Shown piece by piece: positions 54,795-63,475 of a stretch of 64,000 nt of DNA. The notes beneath the pieces were generated by a model, which saw only the letters and a program-made list of their open reading frames with translations, was not told the DNA's origin and searched no databases. A program made the position numbers and the translations under genes. Where the stretch lies: the NCBI RefSeq assembly GCF_900106525.1, contig NZ_FNOG01000002.1, positions 62,001-126,000 of the forward strand, read 5' to 3'. Each line of letters begins with the position of its first letter. Position 1 is the first letter of the stretch. Source of the DNA: Lysobacter enzymogenes. Lineage in GTDB: Bacteria > Pseudomonadota > Gammaproteobacteria > Xanthomonadales > Xanthomonadaceae.

Positions 54795-55288
54795 AAACTC
54801 GAATTTTATGGATGACATTCGCACTTTCCGTCCTGCCCGCGGGAAATTCCTTCGGCTGCCCGCCAGGCGAGTGGCTGCAACAAGGCGCGGGCTGGCAGAT
54901 GTGCGTGCCTATTCCAGGAATGCAGAACCCTACTTCTGGCCCCCCTAGCGCAGCTCCAGTGTGGGCAACTCGATGGGGTGCTATCGCCGTGAACGAATCC
55001 GACATCGCAGCCGGGGTCGGCTCCGCATCCGGAATGGAGGGAAAAAGACTGGCAGAAAGCGCGGCACTGCGGGCTTGCCGAGAAAAAGGAATCACTGGAT
55101 GCAAAGTGAAGTTCACCTATAAAAATCAATGCGCGGCTATCGTCTGGGGAGATCACGGCTCCAACGTAAGCGGCGCTGCATCCATAGAAATGGCTACTCG
55201 GGTCGGCCTCGATAAGTGCGTCAAAGATAAGGATACGAATTGCGAAGTGTATTTCACGGAATGCAGCTATCCAGAGCGGCTCAGATAA
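54791..55288 (+). CDS. Exported DUF4189-domain protein
   Basis: A 165-residue protein with a signal peptide (about 1-22, MKTRILWMTFALSVLPAGNS then FGCP). The C-terminal domain, from about residue 60, has WGAIAVNESDIAAGVGSASG, CREKGITGCKVKFTYKNQCA and VGLDKCVKDKDTNCEVYFTE: the repeated cysteine and A-C pattern of DUF4189. Members are exported and of unknown role, often found next to type IV secretion genes in this bacterial group. ATG overlaps the VirB6 stop (ATGA). Slightly lower GC than its neighbours. Confidence 0.88.
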   Translation: MKTRILWMTFALSVLPAGNSFGCPPGEWLQQGAGWQMCVPIPGMQNPTSGPPSAAPVWATRWGAIAVNESDIAAGVGSASGMEGKRLAESAALRACREKGITGCKVKFTYKNQCAAIVWGDHGSNVSGAASIEMATRVGLDKCVKDKDTNCEVYFTECSYPERLR

Positions 55289-55326
55289 CTGCCGTCACCG
55301 CCCCAACTCCACCGAGGAACACCCCC

Positions 55327-55635
55327 GTGAAATCTGCCTTTGCTTTCTTCATTCTCGCCTCGGCGCTGTACCTGTCCCCCGCCACGGCCCACAAGATCTC
55401 CCCCGGCGTTTACACCCAAGTTCCCTACAACAACAACCCCGACAAATTCTGCAGGCTCGGCATGCCCCATCACGGCTGGGTCTCCGTCGTCCCGAAGCTG
55501 GGCAAGTGGAAACCGATCTCGCAGTACTACAACCCGCAATGGACACGAACCTTCGAGCGCGTATGCGCCGCGGGCGGCCGTCCCGCCGGCGGCGGCGGTA
55601 AGTACAAGCCGCGCGATCCGGCGGCCGCGTTGTGA
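55327..55635 (+). CDS. Small exported hypothetical protein
   Basis: A 102-residue protein from GTG 55327, with a signal peptide (AFAFFILASALYLSPATA, about 1-21). The mature part has YTQVPYNNNPDKFCRLGMPH and WTRTFERVCAAGG, with two cysteines, and ends in a glycine/lysine tail. AACACCCCC precedes the start and no good ribosome site is visible, so the start is uncertain. It lies in the VirB-like cluster, 38 bp after the DUF4189 gene, and overlaps the next start (TGATG). Confidence 0.7.
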   Translation: MKSAFAFFILASALYLSPATAHKISPGVYTQVPYNNNPDKFCRLGMPHHGWVSVVPKLGKWKPISQYYNPQWTRTFERVCAAGGRPAGGGGKYKPRDPAAAL

Positions 55636-56186
55636 TGCGCGGTGCCGACGCCGGGATCGATACGGCGGTACTGGAGCTTGCGCCGCTGTGGACGCAGGCG
55701 CAGCGGGCCTACCAGAGCGCCTGTGTCGGGGCGCAGTGGCTGGTGCTCGGCATCTGCGCGGCATTCCTTGCTCCGAAGTTGGAATTGGGCTGGCTTGCGC
55801 GCGTCGCCGCGATGGCGGTCGCGATTTCGGCGTTCTTCCACGGCCGCGCGGCATGGCTGGAAACGCGGTTCGCGTTGGCGGTGCGCGCCTGCGTCTGGAA
55901 TCGCTGGCGCGCCAGCGCCCTGCCGGAATTGGCCTGCCTGCGTCGCCTCGGGCGAGGCCTCGCATGGGCGGCGGTCGCGGGCTGGACGCTCGCGGGCGTC
56001 GTGTCGTTGCTGGTTTTCCCGATCGGGTTGAGCTACGAGCTGCCGGGGCTGTTGAGGGCCTACGCCCTCATCCTGGCCATCAGCGTCTTGCGTCTGCCCT
56101 ACACGGCCACGGCCAGCCGCCGGCTGCTGGTTGAGCTGGATGAGTGTTCGCATCGCGTCGCTTGCTCGGACGTGGCCGCGATGTAA
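55635..56186 (+). CDS. Hypothetical membrane protein of the VirB-like cluster
   Basis: A 183-residue protein with four membrane helices (AQWLVLGICAAFLAPK; VAAMAVAISAFFHG; LAWAAVAGWTLAGVVSLLVF; LLRAYALILAISVLRL). ATG 55635 is joined to the previous stop as TGATG; GTG 55632 is the alternative. No family is recognised. It is last in the five-gene run with virB5/virB6-like genes. Confidence 0.75.
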   Translation: MRGADAGIDTAVLELAPLWTQAQRAYQSACVGAQWLVLGICAAFLAPKLELGWLARVAAMAVAISAFFHGRAAWLETRFALAVRACVWNRWRASALPELACLRRLGRGLAWAAVAGWTLAGVVSLLVFPIGLSYELPGLLRAYALILAISVLRLPYTATASRRLLVELDECSHRVACSDVAAM

Positions 56187-56489
56187 TCCGCGCGGTTCGC
56201 GGCAAGCAACGACGAGCCATCGCGCCTTCGAGCCGGAGTCGCGGACGCCCACCGAGCGGCCCGGCCTTCCCCCCGCTGGCCCAAGCCACATCCCACCGCC
56301 GACACCCGGCGCACCACGCCAGCGTTCGCCCCGCCCTGCGCTCGGCGCACCCGCGCCCTCCCCCACGCGCCCCGATTTCGCTCCACCCCACCCCGGTTTC
56401 GGTCGCCCCGCCCTCGCTTCCGTCGCGCGGCGGCTTCCCTTGTGCCCGCAGACCACTATCCTGCGCACAACCCACCGCCGGACCGCCCC
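56187..56489. other. GC-rich gap before the LytS-type kinase
   Basis: About 300 bp of GC-rich DNA with proline/arginine-rich frames on both strands, none convincing. It should hold the promoter of the two-component pair. No repeat or terminator is recognised. Confidence 0.4.
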
Positions 56490-57749
56490 GTGATCCGCAA
56501 TCTCTTCTTTGTCGCCCGAATCGCCGCCGCCTGGTTCGGTGTGTTCGTGCTGCTGGCACTGGTCGCCTCGGCCCTGCCGGGATTGCAGCGCCTGGACCAG
56601 GGTCCGTTGTTCATGCTCGCGATCCTGGTGTCGATCTACGCCGCCAGCAAGGCGTTTTCGCACCTGCGCCGGGTGCGCCTGATCGCCGGCCACGTAGATG
56701 CGACCACGCGCGCCAACCGCCAACGCCGCCAGATCGAGGTGCCGTTCGAGGTCGAGGAGACCTTCGAGCTGCTCACCGCCGCGATCCGCGAGCTGCCGCG
56801 GGTGCAGGACGTGGAAAGCGCCCGCGACAGCCTGCAGGTGCGTGCCAAGGTGCAGCGCTCCGATCAGGCGTGGATGCTCAACCTGCAAAGCGCCGACCCT
56901 AATTCATGGAAGTACAGCCTGGCGCTCAACCAGATCCAGGCCACGGTCGATTCCGGCGCCGACGGCAGCCGCATCACCCTGATCTGCGAACCCGAGGTCG
57001 GCGCCTGGAGCGACTGGTTCTGCGTCGACCAGGGCACCAACCTGGAGAACGCCGAAGCGCTGGCGCGCGCCATCGCCCGGCGCATGGCCGAGCGCCGCCG
57101 CGGCGAACGCGCCGAGGCCGCGCGCACCGCCACCGAGAAAGAACTCGCCGTGGCCAAGCTGAGCCTGCTGCACGCGCAGGTCGAACCGCATTTCCTCTAC
57201 AACACCCTGGCCAGCGCGCAGTACCTGACCCGCCACGACCCGCCGCGCGCCGACGAAATGCTCGGCCATCTGATCGAATTCCTGCGCCGCTCGCTGCCGC
57301 GCACTGAGGACGCGCTGTCCACTCTCGGCGACGAACTGGAACGTTCGCGCGCTTATCTGGAGATCCTCAAGCTGCGCATGGGCGCGCGCCTGCAGACTCA
57401 GATCGACGTGCCCGAGGAACTGCGCACGCTGCCGCTGCCGCCGATGATCCTGCAGACCCTGGCCGAGAACGCGATCAAGCACGGCCTGGAGCCCAAGCCC
57501 GGCGGCGGCACCGTGTGGATCCGCGCGCGCAGCAACGAAACCGGCGTGGCGATCACCGTCGCCGACGACGGCATGGGCCTGAACTCGATCAACTCCGGCA
57601 GCGGCATCGGCCTGAGCAACGTGCGCGAACGCTTGCGCCTGGTCTACGGCGAGCGCGCGCAGTTGTCGATCGTCGCCAATTTCCCCAGCGGCGTCGCCGC
57701 CACCATCGTCGTGCCGGCCGCGTCCGGCGAGGAGCCTGCCCGTGTCTGA
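56490..57749 (+). CDS. LytS-family sensor histidine kinase
   Basis: About 419 residues from GTG 56490. Two membrane helices at about 10-30 and 40-57 (VFVLLALVASALPG; LFMLAILVSIYAAS). A cytosolic region with no named domain follows, about 70-220. The His_kinase domain has the LytS signature LSLLHAQVEPHFLYNTLASA (phospho-His before FLYN), then HLIEFLRRSLPR. The ATPase boxes are MILQTLAENAIKHGLEPKPG and GMGLNSINSGSGIGLSNVRE. It acts on the LytTR regulator encoded next; the two genes overlap by eight bases. An upstream in-frame ATG at 56442 would add 16 residues. Confidence 0.93.
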   Translation: MIRNLFFVARIAAAWFGVFVLLALVASALPGLQRLDQGPLFMLAILVSIYAASKAFSHLRRVRLIAGHVDATTRANRQRRQIEVPFEVEETFELLTAAIRELPRVQDVESARDSLQVRAKVQRSDQAWMLNLQSADPNSWKYSLALNQIQATVDSGADGSRITLICEPEVGAWSDWFCVDQGTNLENAEALARAIARRMAERRRGERAEAARTATEKELAVAKLSLLHAQVEPHFLYNTLASAQYLTRHDPPRADEMLGHLIEFLRRSLPRTEDALSTLGDELERSRAYLEILKLRMGARLQTQIDVPEELRTLPLPPMILQTLAENAIKHGLEPKPGGGTVWIRARSNETGVAITVADDGMGLNSINSGSGIGLSNVRERLRLVYGERAQLSIVANFPSGVAATIVVPAASGEEPARV

Positions 57750-58557
57750 CCCCACCGCGAACGACGGCGCCGCGGGCGCGCCCGCCGCGCCGACCGCATT
57801 GATCGCCGAAGACGAATCGCTGCTGCGCCAGGCGCTGGTCGACGCGCTGCGCGAGGCCTGGCCGGAACTGCGCATCCTGGCCGAATGCGAGGACGGCGCG
57901 CAGGCGCTGGAAGCGCTGGCCGAACACCGCCCCGACGTGGCTTTCCTCGATATCCGCATGCCCGGCCTGACCGGCCTGGACCTGGCCGCCGCCGCGACCG
58001 AAGTCAGCCCGGCGACCCAGATCGTGTTCGTCACCGCCTACGATCAGCACGCCATCGACGCCTTCGAACACGGCGCGGTGGATTACCTGCTCAAGCCGGT
58101 GACCGTCGACCGCCTGGCGGTGACGGTGCGGCGCCTGCGCGCGCGCCGCGGCCCCGGCGACGACCGCCACGCCGCGCTGCGCGAGATCGCGCGCCAGCTG
58201 GCCGCGCGCCGCGCGCCGCAGGAAGACAAGCCCGGCCTGACCTGGATCACCGCCAGCGCCGGCCGCGAGACGCGGCTGATCCTGGTCGACGACGTGGTCT
58301 ATTTCCGCGCCGACAACAAATACACCACCGTAGTCACCGCCGACGGCGAAGCGCTGCTGCGCACGCCGATCCGCGACCTGCTCGACCGTCTCGACGGCGA
58401 GCGCTTCAAGCAGATCCACCGCTCCACCATCGTCAACCTCAAGGCCATCGCCGGCATCGTCCGCGACGACAGCGGCAAGGGCACCGTGCGTTTGCGCGGC
58501 CGCCCGGAAACGTTGAGCGTCAGCCAGACCTTCATGGCGCTGTTCAAGAGCATGTAA
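57742..58557 (+). CDS. LytTR-family response regulator
   Basis: A 271-residue protein starting at GTG 57742, inside the kinase gene. Receiver domain: ALIAEDESLLRQAL acidic pair, phospho-Asp in VAFLDIRMPGLTG, Thr in IVFVTAYDQHA, and Lys in YLLKPV. An alanine-rich linker leads to the LytTR DNA-binding domain: LVDDVVYFRADNKYTTVV, FKQIHRSTIVNLKAI and VSQTFMALFKSM. Targets are unknown; related pairs control cell-wall or transport genes. Confidence 0.94.
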   Translation: MSDPTANDGAAGAPAAPTALIAEDESLLRQALVDALREAWPELRILAECEDGAQALEALAEHRPDVAFLDIRMPGLTGLDLAAAATEVSPATQIVFVTAYDQHAIDAFEHGAVDYLLKPVTVDRLAVTVRRLRARRGPGDDRHAALREIARQLAARRAPQEDKPGLTWITASAGRETRLILVDDVVYFRADNKYTTVVTADGEALLRTPIRDLLDRLDGERFKQIHRSTIVNLKAIAGIVRDDSGKGTVRLRGRPETLSVSQTFMALFKSM

Positions 58558-58783
58558 CCGGAACCGCAGCCGGCGCCCGCTGCAAGCGCAGCGCCGGCCG
58601 CGACCGCACCGCCCGCACCACCCGCCGGCGCCGCCAGCGCCGGCACCCCGCCCGCGCCGCACCCCGGCGCGTGCGCCCGCGCGCGTCGCTTTCCGGCGCG
58701 CGGCCCTGCGCGCCGCCGATAGCGGCGCGTTCACGCATCAACGCGCCGTCATCGGCGGCGCGCCACGCACCAAGGAGTCGGAC

Positions 58784-59164
58784 ATGCGTAACCTGATGGC
58801 CCTGCTGTACTACCTCTGCGCCCTGTTCGGTTGCAGCGTCGGCGGCACCACCATCGAGCACCACACGGTCGTGGACGGCATCGACATCGTCGACAGCCGG
58901 GTGCGCATCAGCGAACGCATCGCCCGTTTCGAATGCCAGGCCAGCCGCAGCGGCCAGTGCCACTACAGCCTATTCCGCAGCGAGTGCAAGCCGCCGGCCG
59001 CCGGCGCCGCAGCCGACCCGCGCTGCGCGCAACCGGCGGCGGAGCGCTTCGCTCTCGATGCGGGCGCGACGCGCGAGATCGTCGGCGTCGCGTCCGGGTT
59101 CAAGGTGTGCGTGAGCGAGGACGATGGCGCGGTGCAGGCCGATTGCAAACCCGCCGCGCATTGA
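58784..59164 (+). CDS. Hypothetical exported protein
   Basis: A 126-residue protein. A hydrophobic N-terminus (LMALLYYLCALFGCSVGG) looks like a signal peptide, with a possible lipobox at FGCS. The mature part has six cysteines (RFECQASRSGQCHYSLFRSE, CKPP, RCAQP, KVCVSE, ADCKP), suggesting disulfides. AAGGAG before ATG 58784 supports the start. No family is known. The 226-bp gap before it shows nothing recognisable. Confidence 0.7.
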   Translation: MRNLMALLYYLCALFGCSVGGTTIEHHTVVDGIDIVDSRVRISERIARFECQASRSGQCHYSLFRSECKPPAAGAAADPRCAQPAAERFALDAGATREIVGVASGFKVCVSEDDGAVQADCKPAAH

Positions 59165-59203
59165 TCGGCCGACGTCGCGTCGGCCCTGCGTCAGCATCTG
59201 CGA

Positions 59204-59623
59204 TCAACCGCTGGCCTGCTGTCGCGACAGCAGATCGTGCTGCTCGATGCTCAGCGCCTTGCGCTGGATTTCCCAGCGTCCGGCGGCGATCTGCAACGGC
59301 CACAACATGCCTTGGTCGAACAGCCCATAGCCGCCGCCGTTGCTGCAGATCACCAAGTAGACATTCGGCCGATGCACGGACAGCTCCACGCTGCGTTCGT
59401 ACCAGTCCACGGACTCCCATGCTCGCTCCGAGGGCTCCGGCTGCAGCACGCAGTCGTTTAGAAAACTCGCCACGCGACGCGCGGTCGGCAGCAAGGGATC
59501 GACGCGCTCATCGTCGCGCCAACTGCGCTTGAGCGCGCGCCGGCTTTCGTCGGACAGGCCGTCCCACCAGCGGCGCGCGGCGGGATCGGCGGAAACGGCA
59601 TACGGTGCGGGAATCGAAGTCAT
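59204..59623 (-). CDS. Hypothetical protein, tandem paralogue 1 of 3
   Basis: A 139-residue cytosolic protein. It begins MTSIPAPYAVSADPAARRWW then DGLSDESRRALKRSWRDDER, a motif shared with the next two genes. A second shared motif is WESVDWYERSVE in the middle. After it is a beta-rich tail, NVYLVICSNGGGYGLFDQGM. GGAGCGACG immediately precedes the ATG. No family is recognised. Tandem paralogues of this size with conserved starts and diverged ends can be immunity-like or polymorphic proteins. Confidence 0.75.
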   Translation of the reverse strand: MTSIPAPYAVSADPAARRWWDGLSDESRRALKRSWRDDERVDPLLPTARRVASFLNDCVLQPEPSERAWESVDWYERSVELSVHRPNVYLVICSNGGGYGLFDQGMLWPLQIAAGRWEIQRKALSIEQHDLLSRQQASG

Positions 59624-59676
59624 CGTCGCTCCTTTCGGCAAGAGGGCATCGCTGCAGGTGCAAAGCGCCGCTGCGG

Positions 59677-60117
59677 TTACAAGGCCCACCAAGAACCCGA
59701 AGCCAGCACGTCGCCCAGGGTCGGCTCGCGCATCATGCGAGTCTGCGGCAGCGCATCCTGCCAATAGCACGCGCGATCCAGACGGATGTCGAGCAGATCC
59801 GCGTGCGCGATCCGGTACTCGTAGCGATCCTGCACGCCCCAATCCCATCCGGCCGGTTCCGCATCAACGCAAGCCCTCGCCAGACCGCGCCGGTGCAGCT
59901 CGCGCGCGATCGGATCGCGCGGCTGTTCGTGCTCGTCCATCCATTCGTTCAAGTACTGCGCCGTTCGCCGCGCCACCCGGTGCAGCGGATCGGCGCATTC
60001 GTCCTCGCTCCAACTGCGCATGAGTGCAGCGCGGCTGCATCGGGGCAGACCGGCCCACCAATCCTGGACCGAAGCATCGTCGGCGATTGCGTAAGGTGCG
60101 GGAATCGAGGCCATCAT
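59677..60117 (-). CDS. Hypothetical protein, tandem paralogue 2 of 3
   Basis: A 146-residue protein starting MMASIPAPYAIADDASVQDW. It continues WAGLPRCSRAALMRSWSEDE, clearly homologous to paralogue 1 over the first 50 residues, and has WDWGVQDRYEYRIAH as its second shared motif. GGAGCGATG before the ATG repeats the ribosome-site wording of its sister. It is followed by paralogue 1 after 53 bp. Confidence 0.75.
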   Translation of the reverse strand: MMASIPAPYAIADDASVQDWWAGLPRCSRAALMRSWSEDECADPLHRVARRTAQYLNEWMDEHEQPRDPIARELHRRGLARACVDAEPAGWDWGVQDRYEYRIAHADLLDIRLDRACYWQDALPQTRMMREPTLGDVLASGSWWAL

Positions 60118-60176
60118 CGCTCCTGTGGGTTGGAATTCGGGAAATCGACACCCGCGCGCGACCGAACGACGCCAGC

Positions 60177-60512
60177 TCACCATTCGGGAATGTTCTCCAG
60201 CAGATTCGGCGCTTGCCCTGGGCGATAGATCTCATAGAGGCTCATTTTCCTGATCCGCGGCACGCGATCGGACCAGTATTCGCAGTAATCGCGCTCACCC
60301 CAATGGCGAGGATCTTCCCCGCAACGCGAACGAGCCGGGCGCAACGACCGAAGGCGCTCGCGCGTATGACTGCGTCCCAGCTCGATGGCGCGATCGCGCG
60401 CATGGTCGCGCAAGCGACTGCGCAACAGCGCCAGGCGTTGCCCTGCGGGCAGCGCGCGCCACCATTCGCACACCTGCTGCGAACGCTCGGATTCGAACAG
60501 AACCGACGGCAT
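60177..60512 (-). CDS. Hypothetical protein, tandem paralogue 3 of 3
   Basis: A 111-residue protein, the most diverged of the set and the first in transcription order. It has VCEWWRALPAGQRLALLRSR in the first motif and WGERDYCEYWSDRVPRIRK in the second. It lacks the SIPAPYA start. GGAGCGTCG precedes the ATG. The three genes are co-directional with 59- and 53-bp gaps and are probably one operon. Confidence 0.7.
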   Translation of the reverse strand: MPSVLFESERSQQVCEWWRALPAGQRLALLRSRLRDHARDRAIELGRSHTRERLRSLRPARSRCGEDPRHWGERDYCEYWSDRVPRIRKMSLYEIYRPGQAPNLLENIPEW

Positions 60513-60770
60513 CGACGCTCCTTTCCGCGCGCCGCGAACCGGCGCCGGTATCGACGTGGATGGAAGCAAGACCGAAGCGGACCGCGAACCCGGCGGCCTC
60601 CCCAGGCGGCCGGTGCGAAAACGAGCCGGCATGGTACGCCTGCGCGGGCTGATCGGCGCGTCGCCCCGCGCCGGCGCTTCAGCGCGGGTCGTAGCGGCCT
60701 GAGGTATGATGGCTGCGCTCTCGGGATAGAACCTGCGGCTTTCCGCCCCGCCTCAGCCCTCTTCGGCCGC

Positions 60771-61313
60771 CTACTCCCAGGGCGCCGTGCGCTCCGCCAG
60801 CCAGCGCTGCAGCGCCGGCTCATCGCTCAACGCGAACAGATGGCCCCAGGGCCAATCCACCAGCAACAACTCCCCGGACTTCGGCAGCGAACGCAGCAAA
60901 GCCGCGATGGCCGACGCCTGCTGCGGCGCCCAGTGCTCGTGCGCCAGCCACAGCGCTTCGATGCGTTCGCCCTCGCCGTCGGCGAACAAGGCGAAGTCGC
61001 CCTCGCCCCAGGCGCGCAGCCGCGGGCACGGGGTGCGCCACGAGGAATAGCCGGTCCACACCTGCGCGTACGCCGGAAACTGCGCGGCCGCGGCCGCTGC
61101 GACCCGTTCCATCGGCAATTCCAGTTCGGCCAGCGATTGCGGCGCCTGCGGCCGCACCATCAGGTCGGTGTAACCGGCGCCATCGAAATGGGCCTGGGCG
61201 AAATCGTGCAGCTCGGCCAGCGTGCGCTGGCAATGCAGCCACGCCGCCAGCGGCAGCAGTTCGATCTGGCTGTCGTCGTCTTCGTGGAAATACAGCGAAC
61301 GCGGTTCGGACAT
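60771..61313 (-). CDS. Hypothetical protein, unknown function
   Basis: A 180-residue cytosolic protein, acidic and tryptophan-rich (SRTPCPRLRAWGEGDFALF-type strands; ALWLAHEHWAPQQASAIAAL; GELLLVDWPWGHLFALSDE). Good coding quality, no membrane segment and no family recognised. The frame extends upstream, but ATG 61313 is the first plausible start. About 80 bp separate it from the GFA gene. Confidence 0.75.
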   Translation of the reverse strand: MSEPRSLYFHEDDDSQIELLPLAAWLHCQRTLAELHDFAQAHFDGAGYTDLMVRPQAPQSLAELELPMERVAAAAAAQFPAYAQVWTGYSSWRTPCPRLRAWGEGDFALFADGEGERIEALWLAHEHWAPQQASAIAALLRSLPKSGELLLVDWPWGHLFALSDEPALQRWLAERTAPWE

Positions 61314-61395
61314 AGCGGGCTCCGGCGATCCTTCGCGATGCTGCGTCGCGGTTATCGGTGCGTGCGTCGGTCTTGCCGGCGACGCGCCGCGGCAC

Positions 61396-61824
61396 TCAAG
61401 CGCCTTCGACGATCTCGACCGCACCGATCCAGTTGCGTTGGCGCCGTTCCAGCCGCGCGGTTTCGCTTTCGCCGTCCAGCGACGCGGGCGCGCGCTGGAT
61501 CCGGCCCGGGTCGAGGCTGTCGAACGCATTGACGTTGACCACCGCATACAGCCGCCCCTCGATCCGGCTGACCACGGCCGGCACCGCGCCGCAGCTCGCG
61601 CAGACCAGGAAATCGGCGGTCCGGGTGCCGAAGGCATAGCGCGAGACCCGCTGCGGATCGCGCAGATGCAGGCGCAGCGCCGCGTCCGGGCGCGCGGTCC
61701 ACACGCCGCCGTGCTTGATGCAGAAACTGCAGTCGCAGGCGCGCGCGGCGATGGCGTCGGCCTCGCCGGGCCAGTCCAGGGCGAAGCCGATGTTGCCGCA
61801 GTGGCAGGCGCCTTCGATGAGCAT
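61396..61824 (-). CDS. GFA/CENP-V family zinc protein
   Basis: A 142-residue protein with the GFA zinc-site cysteines: GACHCGNIGF (CHC), RACDCSFCIKHGGVW and FLVCASCGAVP. These hold two zinc ions as in the glutathione-dependent formaldehyde-activating enzyme family, although most members have no proven activity. Usual length for the family. It is followed by the 180-residue hypothetical gene in the same direction. Confidence 0.92.
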   Translation of the reverse strand: MLIEGACHCGNIGFALDWPGEADAIAARACDCSFCIKHGGVWTARPDAALRLHLRDPQRVSRYAFGTRTADFLVCASCGAVPAVVSRIEGRLYAVVNVNAFDSLDPGRIQRAPASLDGESETARLERRQRNWIGAVEIVEGA

Positions 61825-62018
61825 GGGTGAGTTCCGTGGCGAAGGCGCTCAGCTTACTCCGCAGCCGCCGCGCCTGGCCGGGGGCGCCGTCGCAGCGCGT
61901 TGAACCGCTTCGGCAGCGGCGGCGCGGCGAGCCCGCGCGCCCTGTCCGCCCGCGCGCGGCGGCCGCGTTGTCAAACACATGCAAGGACCGGCCGGCAGGA
62001 CGGCGGGGAGAGCACGAC

Positions 62019-62342
62019 ATGGAATCGTTGAGCGTCGATCATCGCGCCGATGGCGCAGCACGGCTCGTGGTCGGGCCGCCGGCCGCCGAACCCAGCGCGC
62101 GGAAGCAGGGGCCGCAGGCGCAGGCGGGGTCGCACGCGCACTCGCGCGACCCCAGCCGGCTGGATCGGCTATACCGGCTCAAGCTTGCCGGGCGCGATCC
62201 CGAGCGCCGCAGGCGCCGTCGGCGGTCCTTGCACGAACTGGCGTGCTGGTTCGCGCTGGCCTTGCTGGTGGCCGCCGCGCTGGTCTCGCCGGTACGCGCG
62301 GCGCCGACGCCGGCCGCAGTTGCGGCGACCGCGGGCCGCTGA
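62019..62342 (+). CDS. Hypothetical small membrane protein
   Basis: A 107-residue protein. The first 70 residues are hydrophilic and arginine-rich (LAGRDPERRRRRRRSLHE). One membrane helix at about 73-92 (LACWFALALLVAAALVSPV) is near the C-terminus, followed by an alanine-rich tail. GGGGAGAGC before ATG 62019 is a fair ribosome site. It is convergent with the methyltransferase gene across nine bases. Coding support is moderate. Confidence 0.55.
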   Translation: MESLSVDHRADGAARLVVGPPAAEPSARKQGPQAQAGSHAHSRDPSRLDRLYRLKLAGRDPERRRRRRRSLHELACWFALALLVAAALVSPVRAAPTPAAVAATAGR

Positions 62343-62351
62343 TCGCCGTCG

Positions 62352-63206
62352 CTACGCCGCGCCGGCGGCGAACAATGCGATCCGATCCGGCGACCACGCC
62401 GGCTCCAGCAAGCGCAGCCACGGCTGCGCCGCCAAGGTGCGCGTGCACGGGCCGAGGCTGGCGACGCGGATCGGCCGCTGCAGCGCCAGCTCGCGCACGC
62501 GCTCCAACACCTGCGCCAGCAGGTCGCCGGTGAACGGCGTATACAGATAGAACACTGTCCCCGCCGACAGGTCCGCGATGCGCGCGTCGGCGTGCAAGAA
62601 CTCCGCCCGTTGCAGACGCAACGCCTGCGCACCGGCGCGCGCGCTATCGACGTAAGCCGTTTCGTGTTCGATGCCGATGCAGCGCGCCGGCGTGCACGCC
62701 GCGGCCAGCAACGGCAAATGGCCGAGGCCGGAACCCAGGTCGATCAGCACGTCGTGTTCGCCCAGGTCCAGCCGCGCCAGCAAGTCGAGCAGATGCCGCG
62801 CCGGCGTCGGCTGATAGAACACCGTCTGCGGCGCGGGCGCGGCGATCTCGCCGCGCGGTTCGACCAATCCGAGCACCGCGGCGAGCAAGGCATCGAGCGG
62901 GTCGTAGCCGTCGCCGTGCGCGTCGACCGGCGAGGCCGACCGCCATTCGCGCAATAGCTGCGCGCCTTCGCCGGCGAAGATGCGTGCGCGCAAGGCCGCG
63001 GCTGCGTCGGCGTCGGCCGCGTCCATGCGCGCCTGCGCTGCGTCGGCGCGTGCGGCCAAGACCGCGGCGTCGGCATCGGCGCCAAGCGCCAGGGCCAGGC
63101 GTTCGATCCGCTCCTGCAGTTGCGCGCGCTCGCGCCAGCGATCCGGCCGCAACCAGTCGTCATCGTGCCCGAGCCCGTCGAGCAGGCGCCGCAGGGCTTC
63201 GCTCAT
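62352..63206 (-). CDS. SAM-dependent methyltransferase with helical N-terminus
   Basis: A 284-residue protein. The first 130 residues are a helical, alanine-rich domain. The Rossmann-type domain starts at TVFYQPTPARHLLDLLARLD and has motif I VLIDLGSGLGHLPLLAA, then RCIGIEHETAYVDSA and EFLHADARIADLS, and FYLYTPFTGDLLAQVLER. The layout (QPTP before motif I, then DLGSGxG) resembles DOT1-like or histone-methyltransferase-type class I enzymes of bacteria, but the substrate is unknown. Confidence 0.85.
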   Translation of the reverse strand: MSEALRRLLDGLGHDDDWLRPDRWRERAQLQERIERLALALGADADAAVLAARADAAQARMDAADADAAAALRARIFAGEGAQLLREWRSASPVDAHGDGYDPLDALLAAVLGLVEPRGEIAAPAPQTVFYQPTPARHLLDLLARLDLGEHDVLIDLGSGLGHLPLLAAACTPARCIGIEHETAYVDSARAGAQALRLQRAEFLHADARIADLSAGTVFYLYTPFTGDLLAQVLERVRELALQRPIRVASLGPCTRTLAAQPWLRLLEPAWSPDRIALFAAGAA

Positions 63207-63475
63207 GTCGCTTCGTTCCTGTGCCGCCGGGGCGGCGATGGTCGCATGGACGCGCGCGCTGCGGCAGCCGTCCGCCGCACCCTGCGCGCCCCCGCCCGCG
63301 TCGGCGCAGGCCGGCCTGCGCCAGCCCTTGCGCCGCCACGGCCCGGATACTCAGACCGCTGTCGCGCCATTGTCACGAAACAGCCATAAATTGCGCGGAG
63401 CCGCGCGGCAGCGGTCCCGCTGACGGACCTGTCTGCCGCCGCCCCTCCTTCCTAGCGATTCCCAGGCGATCCCCC

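Noticed and set aside
61827-62018. Upstream extension of the small membrane protein frame at 62019
   Set aside because: The extension has shadow-like arginine/proline content; the ATG at 62019 has a ribosome site and fits better.
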